59,221 nt of DNA from Pseudomonas sp. Irchel s3f7 (GTDB lineage Bacteria; Pseudomonadota; Gammaproteobacteria; Pseudomonadales; Pseudomonadaceae): assembly GCF_900187615.1 (NCBI RefSeq), contig NZ_FYDO01000036.1, positions 1 to 59,221 of the forward strand, read 5' to 3'. Below, in pieces: positions 1-8,441 of this stretch. Position 1 is the first letter of the stretch, and the number at the start of each line of letters is the position of its first letter. The notes beneath the pieces are model-generated. The model was not told the DNA's origin. It worked only from the letters and a program-made list of their open reading frames with translations, and searched no databases. A program made the position numbers and the translations under genes.

Positions 1-125
1 GGAGTAACTTGTGATGCTGATAATCTGTTGACTAGCAGTCTGACTCCACAAGCACCCACACGAATTGCTTGATTCAGTTGTTAAAGAGCGGTTGGTTAAG
101 ATCTTTCGTCTCAACCGAGGCGCGC
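1..125 (-). promoter_or_regulatory. 16S rRNA leader with boxA antiterminator
   Basis: Read on the minus strand this is the leader upstream of a 16S rRNA gene whose body lies beyond the left edge. GCTCTTTAACAA (78-89) is a boxA antitermination element of the kind bound by NusB/NusE. It is followed by leader sequence typical of Pseudomonas rrn operons. No mature 16S sequence is present, so only the leader is annotated. Confidence 0.85.
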
Positions 126-153
126 ATTCTACAGCAGCCTCATTTGCTGTCAA
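126..153 (-). promoter_or_regulatory. rrn promoter, proximal of three
   Basis: Minus-strand TTGACA (148-153) and TAGAAT (126-131) are separated by 16 bp. A GC-rich discriminator (GCGCGCC) follows, as expected for stringently controlled rRNA promoters. The sequence upstream of the -35 is rich in A and T (UP-element-like). This is the promoter nearest the boxA. Confidence 0.85.
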
Positions 154-235
154 GTGGTTATTTTCAGAAGCTTTCAAGGATTTCCTTAACAACTTCAACC
201 ACTTGCGCTTCAGATCTCTCATCAGCGGGAGGCGA

Positions 236-263
236 ATTCTACAGCGTTACCCGCTGTTGTCAA
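236..263 (-). promoter_or_regulatory. rrn promoter, middle of three
   Basis: Minus-strand TTGACA (258-263) and TAGAAT (236-241) with a 16-bp spacer, the same geometry as the proximal promoter 110 bp away. An A-rich stretch lies just upstream of the -35 on the minus strand (about 264-290). Confidence 0.8.
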
Positions 264-381
264 CACCTCTTTTTCAACTTCCTTTTGGCTTCGATGAACT
301 GAAGCAACCTGCTGCCGAAAACTTCGTAACTCATTGTTTACCAAGGAGTTTTCCGTTTCGACTGCGCCGGAAGTGGGGCGA

Positions 382-409
382 ATTATAGACACCTGAGATC
401 TGCCGTCAA
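382..409 (-). promoter_or_regulatory. rrn promoter, distal of three
   Basis: Minus-strand TTGACG (404-409) and TATAAT (382-387) with a 16-bp spacer. It points toward the rRNA operon and away from the exporter gene at 542, so this intergenic region is a divergent control region. Confidence 0.75.
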
Positions 410-541
410 GCACTGATTTTGCCTTTCTAGCATGACACTCAAAATCACTGCTTATATATAGACGCGCCGATGACTAATGCGCAACATATTGCCCAAGTAC
501 GTAGAAACGCCCTGATTTCCTACCTTGGACGGTGTCACGCA

Positions 542-1429
542 ATGAACGACCAGCAACGCAGCCTAGCCTCCACCCTATTCTCGGTTGGGCTGTTACTTAT
601 AGCCATGGCCTCGATCCAGACCGGAGCGTCCCTGGCCAAAAGCATGTTCCCGGTCATTGGCCCTCAAGGGACCACCACACTGCGCCTGATTTTCGCCAGC
701 GTGATCATGATGCTGATACTGCGCCCATGGCGCGCGAAACTCACCGCAAAATCCCTGCGTACCGTCGTCGTCTACGGGATGGCACTGGGCGGCATGAACT
801 TCCTCTTCTATATGTCCTTGCAAACCGTTCCCCTGGGTATCGCGGTAGCGCTGGAGTTCACTGGCCCACTGGCGGTTGCGATCTATGCCTCACGCCGTGC
901 AATCGACTTTTTGTGGATCGCGCTGGCAGCGGCAGGATTACTGCTATTAATACCGTCAGGCGAAGCGGCAGCGGGGATGGATCTGACAGGCGTCGGTTAT
1001 GCTTTGGGCGCCGGGGTATGTTGGGCGCTATACATTCTGTTCGGCCAGAAGGCCGGCGCCGACAACGGAGTTCAGACTGCCGCGCTGGGAGTAATGATTG
1101 CCGCGTTGTTTGTAGCACCGATCGGAATCGTCCATGCGGGTTCTGCTCTGTTGACGCCTGCCTTGATCCCGATAGCTCTCGGCGTCGCCATCTTGTCCAC
1201 CGCCCTGCCCTACACCCTGGAGATGGTCGCATTGACTCGCATGCCGGCCAGAACTTTCGGCACACTGATGAGCATTGAACCTGCCGTCGGAGCGCTTTCG
1301 GGGCTACTGTTCCTTCACGAGTTCCTTTCACTGTCACAATGGATGGCCATCATGTGCATCATTTTGGCGTCGGTAGGTGCGACGTTGACCATGGGCAATG
1401 CTGCCAAACCTGCGATAGCGGCAGATTGA
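542..1429 (+). CDS. rhtA: RhtA-like EamA-family exporter (threonine/homoserine type)
   Basis: A 295-residue inner-membrane protein of the drug/metabolite transporter superfamily with about ten hydrophobic segments in two EamA repeats. Length and layout match RhtA, which exports threonine and homoserine in enterics; the substrate here is inferred. The frame is open back to an ATG at 470, but the extra 24 residues are polar and unlike the family. The ATG at 542 (MNDQQRSLAS) places the first membrane helix at the usual distance, so I chose it, although neither start has a strong ribosome site. It stands alone, divergent from the rRNA promoters. Confidence 0.8.
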   Translation: MNDQQRSLASTLFSVGLLLIAMASIQTGASLAKSMFPVIGPQGTTTLRLIFASVIMMLILRPWRAKLTAKSLRTVVVYGMALGGMNFLFYMSLQTVPLGIAVALEFTGPLAVAIYASRRAIDFLWIALAAAGLLLLIPSGEAAAGMDLTGVGYALGAGVCWALYILFGQKAGADNGVQTAALGVMIAALFVAPIGIVHAGSALLTPALIPIALGVAILSTALPYTLEMVALTRMPARTFGTLMSIEPAVGALSGLLFLHEFLSLSQWMAIMCIILASVGATLTMGNAAKPAIAAD

Positions 1430-1594
1430 AGCAGAAATAACGAAGCTCTGGCATTTACCGCTTAATTAGGCCATGTTTAGGCCCGCAACCCAGAGTCAGG
1501 CAGGGCGATTTCAGACAGGGATATCAGGACGCTTCAAGTAAAAGCGATTAGAGCCAGACCCGGGCACAAGACCCGGGGCGCTATAAGGATAGTA

Positions 1595-1876
1595 ATGAAA
1601 CGAATTTTGATACTGATCGCCGCTCTTGCAATTGCAGGCTGCGCAGCGACATCAGAAACCAAGATCAAACACGGCAAGAAAGGGCTGCACATCAACTGTT
1701 CAGGACTGTCGTCGTCTTGGGACAAATGCTACGCCACCGCTAGCAACTTGTGCGCTCCCAAGGGTTACAAGGTCATCGCCAAGTCGGGGGATACCGTGGA
1801 AGAACCTGGCGACTATCCGTTTGGCCTCAATCCCGCGGGCTATACCAGCCGAAGCATGATTGTCATCTGCAAATAG
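1595..1876 (+). CDS. Small predicted lipoprotein of unknown function
   Basis: A 93-residue protein with a lipoprotein signal: a short basic start (MKR), a hydrophobic stretch and the lipobox IAGC with Cys at about residue 16. The mature part contains three further Cys (CSG, KCYA, NLC) and one near the C-terminus (VICK), so disulfides are plausible in the periplasm. A ribosome site (AAGGA) lies about 6 bases before the ATG. I do not recognise the family; small lipoproteins with this layout are common in Pseudomonas. The upstream 165 bases contain a near-direct repeat of AGACCCGGG but no promoter I can assign. Confidence 0.7.
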   Translation: MKRILILIAALAIAGCAATSETKIKHGKKGLHINCSGLSSSWDKCYATASNLCAPKGYKVIAKSGDTVEEPGDYPFGLNPAGYTSRSMIVICK

Positions 1877-1889
1877 ACAGGTCGCCGCG

Positions 1890-2450
1890 TCAGGTTCTCG
1901 GACTTGCGATTTGGCGACCGATTTCATCGTAACTGGACTTCAGCACCTCGCGCTGAACATCCGGAGTTGCGAGCATCCGGGCGACGACCAGTGCACCAAT
2001 GCATTGCGACAGAATCGCCCAGGCCAAGCTTTCACTGTGCAAAATCTCCGCCCAGCTTTCCTGGAGCCGACAGATCCAGTGTTCCGCCTGTTGGCGAACG
2101 CTCACGTCTGACCGGGCGATCTCGGCCCCCAAGGCTGGCAGCGCACAACCGGTTTCCGGATGCTCGACATGGGACATGCTCAGATAAAGTTTGAGACAGC
2201 GTTCAAGTTTGTCTCGGTCCTGATCCGCTCCCAATCGTGCCAGGCTTTGGCGTAGCTCACGCTCGACAATGGTTGCGAACAGCTCATCCTTTGACGAGAA
2301 GTGGCTATAGAACGCGCCGCCACTCAAGCCGATCGCTTTCATCAAGCCATCGACGCCTACCGTTGAGAAACCCGACTTCTTGGCCGAAACCGCGCTGCTT
2401 TCCAGCAGCTTCTCCTTGGTTTCCAATTTGTGGCTGGTCGAATAACGCAT
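1890..2450 (-). CDS. TetR/AcrR-family transcriptional regulator
   Basis: A 186-residue repressor-type protein. The N-terminal helix-turn-helix is clear: the segment around GVDGLMKAIGLSGGAFYSHF is the classic TetR recognition helix. The C-terminal half is a helical ligand-binding domain with Cys at ETGCALP. The frame extends to 2498, but the ATG at 2450 (MRYSTSHK) is the better start. It is divergent from the SDR gene at 2542, with a palindrome between them, so it probably controls that gene pair and itself. The ligand is unknown. Confidence 0.85.
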   Translation of the reverse strand: MRYSTSHKLETKEKLLESSAVSAKKSGFSTVGVDGLMKAIGLSGGAFYSHFSSKDELFATIVERELRQSLARLGADQDRDKLERCLKLYLSMSHVEHPETGCALPALGAEIARSDVSVRQQAEHWICRLQESWAEILHSESLAWAILSQCIGALVVARMLATPDVQREVLKSSYDEIGRQIASPRT

Positions 2451-2510
2451 AGCCTTCTTCCCGATTTGAATACCTTGACGATTATCGAATCGTAGCATAA
2501 CGTCCGTTTA

Positions 2511-2526
2511 GTTAACGATCGTTTAC
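2511..2526. promoter_or_regulatory. Palindrome, candidate TetR operator
   Basis: AACGATCGTT (2514-2523) is a perfect 10-bp palindrome, 16 bp ahead of the SDR start codon and inside the divergent gap between the TetR gene and the SDR gene. Position and symmetry suggest the operator; no binding evidence is available. Confidence 0.4.
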
Positions 2527-2541
2527 CAAAGGGATCTACCC

Positions 2542-3270
2542 ATGAATAACAAGAAGGTCGTACTGGTTGTCGGCGCTGGTGATGCCACAGGTGGCGCAAT
2601 TGCCAAACGCTTTGCTCGGGAAGGTTTTGTCGCCTGTGTCACTCGCCGCAGCGCGGACAAGCTTCAACCGTTGGTGGATGCCATCAAGGCCGACGGCGGT
2701 GAAGCACACGGGTTCGCTTGCGATGCGCGAAAAGAAGAAGACGTGATCGCGCTGGTCGAACAGATTGAAAACCAGATCGGCCCCATTGAAGCGTTCGTGT
2801 TCAATATCGGCGCCAACGTGCCGTGCAGCATTCTCGAAGAAACGGCCCGCAAGTATTTCAAGATTTGGGAGATGGCCTGCTTCTCGGGTTTTCTCAACGC
2901 CCGGGAAGTGGCCAAACGCATGGCCAAGCGTCAACGAGGCACGATTCTGTTCACGGGTGCCACGGCGGGTATGCGTGGCGCCGCCGGATTCGCCGCGTTT
3001 GCCGGCGCCAAGCATGGGATCCGGGCACTGGCCCAAAGCATGGCCCGTGAGTTGGGACCGATGAACATTCACGTTGCCCATGTGGTCGTCGATGGCGCCA
3101 TCGATACCGATTTCATCCGCGAGAGCTTCCCCGAGAAGTATGCGACCAAGGATCAGGACGGCATTCTCAACCCCGAGCACATCGCCGAGAACTACTGGTA
3201 TCTGCACGCCCAGCCCCGCGACGCCTGGACTTTCGAGCTCGATCTGCGTCCCTGGAGCGAACGCTGGTAA
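2542..3270 (+). CDS. Atypical short-chain dehydrogenase/reductase (SDR) protein
   Basis: A 242-residue SDR-fold protein. The nucleotide-binding loop GAGDATGGAIA is near residue 11 and the structural NNAG motif appears as NIGAN near residue 88. At the catalytic YxxxK position the sequence reads F153-A-G-A-K157, so Lys is kept but the proton-donating Tyr is Phe. Either the reaction is unusual or the protein is not a standard dehydrogenase. It starts at an ATG with GGGAT upstream. The isomerase gene follows 37 bp later and the pair probably forms an operon controlled by the divergent TetR protein. Substrate not known. Confidence 0.8.
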   Translation: MNNKKVVLVVGAGDATGGAIAKRFAREGFVACVTRRSADKLQPLVDAIKADGGEAHGFACDARKEEDVIALVEQIENQIGPIEAFVFNIGANVPCSILEETARKYFKIWEMACFSGFLNAREVAKRMAKRQRGTILFTGATAGMRGAAGFAAFAGAKHGIRALAQSMARELGPMNIHVAHVVVDGAIDTDFIRESFPEKYATKDQDGILNPEHIAENYWYLHAQPRDAWTFELDLRPWSERW

Positions 3271-3307
3271 GCCCTTCCCCACAACAATAAAACGAGCACC
3301 TTCGACC

Positions 3308-3898
3308 ATGAGCAAAACCGTGGAGTTCTACTTCGACCTCGGCAGCCCCGCCACTTATCTGGCCTACACCCAGCTACCGAAGATCTGCGCGCAGACTGAC
3401 GCGCAGTTGATCTACATTCCAATTCTGCTGGGCGGAGTATTCAAAGCCACCGGCAACGCCTCGCCAGCGACCGTTCCGGCCAAGGGTCGTTACATTTTCC
3501 AGGACCTGGATCGCTACGCGAAACGCTACGGTGTGCCGCTGAAGTTCAATCCACACTTTCCGATCAACACGCTGATGTTGATGCGTGCGGTGACCGGCAT
3601 CCAGATGCGTGATCCTGAACGTTTTTGCGCATTCATCGAATGCCTGTTCAAGGCGCTGTGGGTCGACGGCCGCAGCCTGAATGAGCCTGCCACCGTTGCG
3701 GCGGTGTTGATCGAAAACGGTTTTGATCCTCAAGCGATACTGGCTCTGACCGCCGATGAAGAAGTCAAAGCCACACTCAAGGACAACACCGAGAAAGCGG
3801 TACAACGGGGAGTGTTTGGTGCACCGAGCATGTTTGTCGGCAATCAGCTGTACTTCGGTCAGGACCGCTTGGAATTCGTCCTTGAAGCCCTGAGCTGA
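3308..3898 (+). CDS. 2-hydroxychromene-2-carboxylate isomerase family protein (DsbA-like, GST-kappa type)
   Basis: A 196-residue thioredoxin-fold protein of the family that uses glutathione to isomerise 2-hydroxychromene-2-carboxylate in naphthalene breakdown. The N-terminal FYFDLGSPATYLAY carries the family Ser (GSP) where DsbA has its first Cys, and GVFGAPSMFVG contains the cis-Pro loop. The ATG at 3308 gives the usual family length; the open frame continuing upstream to 3074 overlaps the SDR gene and is not coding. Pairing with an SDR suggests a two-step detoxification or aromatic side pathway, but no ring dioxygenase is nearby, so the real substrate is open. Confidence 0.85.
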   Translation: MSKTVEFYFDLGSPATYLAYTQLPKICAQTDAQLIYIPILLGGVFKATGNASPATVPAKGRYIFQDLDRYAKRYGVPLKFNPHFPINTLMLMRAVTGIQMRDPERFCAFIECLFKALWVDGRSLNEPATVAAVLIENGFDPQAILALTADEEVKATLKDNTEKAVQRGVFGAPSMFVGNQLYFGQDRLEFVLEALS

Positions 3899-3909
3899 TT
3901 TCTCGGTAA

Positions 3910-3938
3910 CCCGCCACTCCAGGGTTCAGGGTGGCGGG
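3910..3938. terminator. Hairpin between convergent genes
   Basis: CCCGCCAC (3910-3917) pairs with GTGGCGGG (3931-3938) across a 13-base loop, in the gap between the isomerase gene and the convergent peptidase gene. There is no long T tract, so this may be a weak bidirectional terminator. Confidence 0.5.
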
Positions 3939-3977
3939 CAATGCCCTTGATCAACCGAATCGCATTACAACAACCTG

Positions 3978-5786
3978 CTAAACCGCCGCCGTACGAGCAT
4001 TCAACCACGCAAGGGCTGCCCCCTCGACCAACGGACTCAAGCGCTCGCGCACTTCGGCGTGATAGGCGTTGAACCATTGCTTCTCGTCTTCAGTCAGCAA
4101 AGACGTTTCCAGGCAACGCGTGTCGATCGGGCACAGGGTCAGGGTTTCGAACTTGAGGAACTCGCCGAATTCGCTTTTGCCCGCCTCACGGTTCATCGCC
4201 AGGTTTTCGATCCGCACGCCCCAGCGGCCCGGACGGTAGGTGCCAGGCTCGATGGACGTGATCATCCCCGGCAGCATCGCTGTCTGTGGTGCAGGTGCAG
4301 CCTGATAGGCAATCACTTGCGGACCTTCGTGCACATTAAGGAAATAGCCCACACCATGACCGGTGCCGTGACCGTAATCGACGCTTTCCGCCCAGATCGG
4401 TGCACGAGCGATGGCATCGAGCAACGGCGACAGGATGCCTTTCGGGAACTGTGCACGGGACAAGGCAATCACGCCTTTGAGCACACGAGTGCAATCGCGC
4501 TTCTGTTCCGCGGTCGGTGTGCCGACCGGCACCATCCGCGTGATGTCGGTAGTACCGCCCAAGTATTGACCGCCGGAGTCGATCAACAACAGACCGTCAC
4601 CTTCAATCACCGCGTGCTCTTCCTCGGTGGCGTGGTAATGCGGCATCGCACCGTTGGCGTTGAACGCAGCAATGGTGTTGAAGCTCAACGACACGTAATC
4701 GGGACGGCGCTCACGAGCAGCGGTCAGGTGTTCGTCGATGGTCAGTTCGGTGATGCGTTCGCGACCCAATGCCGAGTCCAGCCAGGCGAAGAACTCGCAC
4801 AGCGCCGCGCCGTCCTGTTCCATGGCCTGACGGATATGCTCGGCATCCGCCAGGCTTTTCTGCGATTTGGCCAGTGTGGTCGGATTCAAGCCTTCGATCA
4901 GCTTGACGTCGCTGCCCAGGTTTTCCAGCAGACCGGCCGTGACCCGTGCCGGGTCGACTTGCAGGCTTGCTCCTTCTGGAACAGCCTTCAGCCCCGCAGC
5001 CACTTCGCTGTAATCGCGCAGGGTCACGCCATCCTGTTCAAGGATTGCGCGCAACTCGGCGCTCACTTTACTCAGCGCCACGAACAGCGTGGCCTGCTGC
5101 TGGCTGATCAAGGCGAAGGAAACGAACACCGGGTTAAACGACACATCGCCGCCACGCAGATTGAACAGCCAGGCGATGTCATCGAGGGTGGCGATAAAAT
5201 GCCAGTCGGCGCCACGGGACTTCAGGGTTTCACGCAGCTTGGCGAGCTTTTCGCCACGGCTGACGGTCGCTTGCGGCGGCAAGTGTTGATAGATCGGTTC
5301 ATTGGGCAGCTGCGGACGGTCGCTCCAGACATCGCTCAACAGGTCGATGTCCGTGCGCAATCGGGCGCCGCGCTCTTCAAGCTTGCTTCCCAATGTCCGC
5401 GCCGAAGCCACGGCCATCACCGCGCCATCGACCGCGACAACGCCACCCTCAGGAGTTTGTTCGGCCAACCATTCCAATGGGCCGGGTTGACCCGGTTGCA
5501 GCTTGACCAGTTCGATACCGCTGCCATTGAGCTCTTTGGTCGCCTGCTCCCAGTAACGGCTATCGGCCCAGACGCCGGCAAAGTCCGGAGTCACGATCAA
5601 AGTGCCGACAGAACCATGGAAACCCGACAACCATTGGCGTCCTTGCCAGTAACCCGGCAGGTATTCCGACAGGTGCGGGTCGGCCGACGGCACCAGCAAG
5701 GCATGAATGCCCTCCCGGCTCATCAGTTCGCGGGTTTGTGCCAGGCGCTGGGGCACCGATCCATTGATCGAAGACTGCATATTCAT
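3978..5786 (-). CDS. Aminopeptidase P family protein (M24B metallopeptidase)
   Basis: A 602-residue cytosolic peptidase predicted to remove N-terminal residues preceding proline. Two creatinase-like N-terminal domains precede a C-terminal pita-bread domain. All five dimetal ligands are visible in order: Asp in LLIDSGGQY, Asp in TTDITR, His in GTGHGVG, Glu in SIEPGTY and Glu in RIENL. The length matches the long eukaryote-like aminopeptidase P form rather than the roughly 440-residue PepP. Three in-frame ATGs are clustered; the one at 5786 has AGGAG at 5-base spacing and is preferred over 5789 and 5780. Confidence 0.9.
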   Translation of the reverse strand: MNMQSSINGSVPQRLAQTRELMSREGIHALLVPSADPHLSEYLPGYWQGRQWLSGFHGSVGTLIVTPDFAGVWADSRYWEQATKELNGSGIELVKLQPGQPGPLEWLAEQTPEGGVVAVDGAVMAVASARTLGSKLEERGARLRTDIDLLSDVWSDRPQLPNEPIYQHLPPQATVSRGEKLAKLRETLKSRGADWHFIATLDDIAWLFNLRGGDVSFNPVFVSFALISQQQATLFVALSKVSAELRAILEQDGVTLRDYSEVAAGLKAVPEGASLQVDPARVTAGLLENLGSDVKLIEGLNPTTLAKSQKSLADAEHIRQAMEQDGAALCEFFAWLDSALGRERITELTIDEHLTAARERRPDYVSLSFNTIAAFNANGAMPHYHATEEEHAVIEGDGLLLIDSGGQYLGGTTDITRMVPVGTPTAEQKRDCTRVLKGVIALSRAQFPKGILSPLLDAIARAPIWAESVDYGHGTGHGVGYFLNVHEGPQVIAYQAAPAPQTAMLPGMITSIEPGTYRPGRWGVRIENLAMNREAGKSEFGEFLKFETLTLCPIDTRCLETSLLTEDEKQWFNAYHAEVRERLSPLVEGAALAWLNARTAAV

Positions 5787-5850
5787 CATGACTCCTGCTA
5801 ACCACTCATCATTATTGTTGCGCGCCGATCAGCGTCGGCACTTTATCGCC

Positions 5851-7008
5851 CTATTGCCAGAATGCCGGAGCACTGGCGCAGGCTGTTCTGATCAGTTCTA
5901 CCGCTTGGTCGATATCCTGTTCGGTCGTGAAACGCCCCAGGCTCAAGCGAATCGTGCGACCGGCCGCGTGGGCATCAAGCCCCAAGGCCAGCAGCACGTG
6001 GGATGGGGTATTGCTCGCGGAATTGCAGGCCGAGGTCGCGGAAAACGCGATCGAATGGCTCAACGCCGCCGAGTTGAACTCGCCTTCGCCGAAAGTCAGG
6101 CTCAGGGTATGGGGAATGCGCCGGGACGGACTGCCATTGAGGTGCACGCCGGGCAGGCTCAGCAACTGGTTGAGCAGACGCTCACGCAAGCGCACGATCT
6201 GGGCTTTTTCTGTTTCGAACAGCTTCGCCGCCAATGTGAAAGCTTCACCCATGGCAACGATCTGATGGGTCGCCAAGGTACCGGAACGCAAACCGCCTTC
6301 GTGGCCGCCGCCGTGGATCTGCGCCTGCAATTTTTGCTGCGCGCGCGGGCCGACGTACAACGCGCCGATACCTTTGGGACCGTAGAGTTTGTGAGCGGAG
6401 AACGACATCAGGTCCACCGGCCACTGCGCCAGGTCGATCGCCACTTTACCCGTGCCCTGTGCGGCGTCGACATGGAACAACGCAGCGCGCCCGCGCACCA
6501 CTTCTCCGATCGCCGGGATGTCATTGAGCGTGCCCAGTTCATTGTTGACCAGCATCAGCGACACCAGGAACGTGTCCTCGCGCATGGCTTCGCTGACGGC
6601 TTGCGGAGTAATCAGACCTTCGGCGTCCGGCACCAGATAGGTCACCGCAACGCCGGCATCCTGCAATTGCCGGGCAGTGTCGAGAATCGCCTTGTGTTCG
6701 ATCTGACTGGTAATGATGTGGCCGCCGGAAATCCCGCGAGCCTGGGCCACACCCTTGAGCGCCAGATTGTTGGATTCGGTGGCGCCGGATGTCCAGACGA
6801 TCTGTTCAGGTGTCGCGCCGACCAGCTCGGCGACCTGACATCGCGCCTGTTCGACCGATTGCCGGGCCTGCTGGCCGAACGCGTGGGAGCTTGAAGCCGG
6901 GTTGCCGAAATTGCCGGTAAAGCCCAGGCACTCGACCATGACCTTGATGACCCGCTCGTCCACCGGCGTGGTGGCGGCGTAATCGAAATACAACGGACGT
7001 TTATTCAT
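5851..7008 (-). CDS. Cysteine desulfurase-like PLP enzyme (aminotransferase class V)
   Basis: A 385-residue NifS/IscS-type enzyme that would take sulfur from cysteine. The PLP Lys lies in SAHKLYGPKG near residue 206, with the preceding HVDAAQGTGK and TSGATESNN motifs intact. The sulfur-accepting Cys is present in TSACNSAS near residue 331, so it looks catalytically complete. It is not in an isc or suf operon: the neighbours are a peptidase and a LysE exporter. It is therefore a stand-alone paralogue whose sulfur acceptor cannot be named. Confidence 0.85.
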   Translation of the reverse strand: MNKRPLYFDYAATTPVDERVIKVMVECLGFTGNFGNPASSSHAFGQQARQSVEQARCQVAELVGATPEQIVWTSGATESNNLALKGVAQARGISGGHIITSQIEHKAILDTARQLQDAGVAVTYLVPDAEGLITPQAVSEAMREDTFLVSLMLVNNELGTLNDIPAIGEVVRGRAALFHVDAAQGTGKVAIDLAQWPVDLMSFSAHKLYGPKGIGALYVGPRAQQKLQAQIHGGGHEGGLRSGTLATHQIVAMGEAFTLAAKLFETEKAQIVRLRERLLNQLLSLPGVHLNGSPSRRIPHTLSLTFGEGEFNSAALSHSIAFSATSACNSASNTPSHVLLALGLDAHAAGRTIRLSLGRFTTEQDIDQAVELIRTACASAPAFWQ

Positions 7009-7214
7009 AAAAGACTCGCAGAGCGTGTTCCGGGATCAGGAAGCTCGTGGCTGGAAACGGCAAGGCGCAGCCTCGTGAGCTGCGCGCAGTTTTCAGAACG
7101 TTACCAATACCTGATCGGATGCCGTTAAAGAAGTACAACTTCATTTAAAAGTGCGTAGGAACGCTCCTGAAAAGCCAGCTTAACAGGCATCGGGCGACCG
7201 GTCGAAGCAGCGCG

Positions 7215-7829
7215 TCAGCTGAAGCTTTCGAGCAACAACGGATATAGCGAAACCACCAGCAACGCGGCCATCCCCCAATTGAACAGACGCAACCAGCGGC
7301 GGTCTTTCAAAACATTGCGCAACAACGTGCCGCACGCGGCCCAGACACCGACACTCGGCAGGTTGATGATCGCGAACACGGCCGCAATCACGATCACATT
7401 GGTGAAATAACCCTGCATCGGCGTGTAGGTGCTGATGGCACCGATGGCCATGATCCAGGCCTTGGGATTGACCCACTGGAACGCGGCGGCGCCCAGATAG
7501 CTGATCGGTTTCGCTTCGCCCTGCTGACTGTCGGACACCGGCCCGGAATGAGCGATTTTCCACGCCAGGTACAACAGGTACGCCGCACCGACGTAACGCA
7601 GAACGGTGTAAAGCAAAGGATAAGTCTGGAATACCGCTCCCAATCCGAAACCCACCGCGACGACGAGCACAAAGAAGCCGCAGGTGATACCCAGCATGTG
7701 CGGAATGGTGCGGTTGAAGCCGAAGTTCACGCCGGATGCCAGCAACATGGTGTTGTTCGGGCCGGGAGTGATTGAGGTGACAAGGGCAAACAGGGCGAAG
7801 CCCAGCAGCAGATCAAGTGAGAGCGTCAT
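7215..7829 (-). CDS. LysE/RhtB-family amino-acid exporter
   Basis: A 204-residue inner-membrane protein with about six hydrophobic segments. The N-terminal family motif SITPGPNNTMLLASG, typical of the LysE/RhtB fold, is clear. Members export amino acids or related small molecules; the substrate cannot be read from sequence. The gap of about 200 bp to the upstream desulfurase gene (7009-7214) shows no clear feature, so the two are probably separate transcripts. Confidence 0.88.
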   Translation of the reverse strand: MTLSLDLLLGFALFALVTSITPGPNNTMLLASGVNFGFNRTIPHMLGITCGFFVLVVAVGFGLGAVFQTYPLLYTVLRYVGAAYLLYLAWKIAHSGPVSDSQQGEAKPISYLGAAAFQWVNPKAWIMAIGAISTYTPMQGYFTNVIVIAAVFAIINLPSVGVWAACGTLLRNVLKDRRWLRLFNWGMAALLVVSLYPLLLESFS

Positions 7830-7929
7830 GAGTGGCAGTCCATCTGGGTCAGTCAGGTGTTGACCCTATCGCACACCTTGGGTGAAACCCACGGACAGTT
7901 GCGTGAACTTCAAGCAGTACAGTTCTGAC

Positions 7930-8199
7930 TCAGCTTGAGCGACCGTGAAGCTGTACAGATCGCTCGGCGTTCATTTCGCCCTGGCTGTCGAAGCGGAACG
8001 ACTTCTGCGGTTCACCGAGCAATTCGGCTTTTTTCGCGTGGTACTCGTCAAAGGACAAACCGCGACGATTCAACGCCTCCAGCGCCAGTTCCTTGCTTTC
8101 CTCTGCGGTGTAGGGCCGCAGTTCAGGAGAAACATGACTGGCACACCCGGCGAGTACGCAAAGGGCAAACAGCAGGAAAGTGGCGATTAGAGGTTTCAT
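7930..8199 (-). CDS. Small predicted lipoprotein
   Basis: An 89-residue protein with a lipoprotein signal (MKPLIATFLLFALCVLAGC), lipobox LAGC with the lipidated Cys at residue 19. The mature part is charged and probably helical (TAEESKELALEALNRRGL). I do not recognise a named family. The frame continues upstream to 8274, but the ATG at 8199 sits directly before the signal sequence and is the only sensible start. It is convergent with nothing and flanked by LysE and VOC genes, so the context gives no function. Confidence 0.7.
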   Translation of the reverse strand: MKPLIATFLLFALCVLAGCASHVSPELRPYTAEESKELALEALNRRGLSFDEYHAKKAELLGEPQKSFRFDSQGEMNAERSVQLHGRSS

Positions 8200-8441
8200 T
8201 TCTGGCGTCCGGCATCTGGGTTCGGGGCAATGAACACAGGCTACCCGTGCCGTCGAACGGGCAGAAATCAACACGCTCGATAGTGGCTATCAGGTTTACA
8301 GCATCCGCTGGAACGTTCGTTACACCACGGACCACTGCTGCTCGTCGGGCGTTCAGTAGCGCAAAAGCAGCTGGCCTATATTTATCCAGCTGGGTAACGG
8401 CATAGAACCTCTTTCTCACAACAAAAACAGGGAGATTCATC

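Noticed and set aside
3074..3307. Upstream extension of the isomerase reading frame
   Set aside because: It overlaps the SDR gene and encodes Ser/Arg-rich sequence unlike the family; the ATG at 3308 gives the usual start.
2536..3315. A minus-strand open frame opposite the SDR gene
   Set aside because: The plus strand has a clear SDR protein with a ribosome site; the minus frame shows no motif.
4059..5801. A 580-codon plus-strand open frame opposite the aminopeptidase gene
   Set aside because: The minus strand carries a complete peptidase with all metal ligands; the plus frame has no family features.
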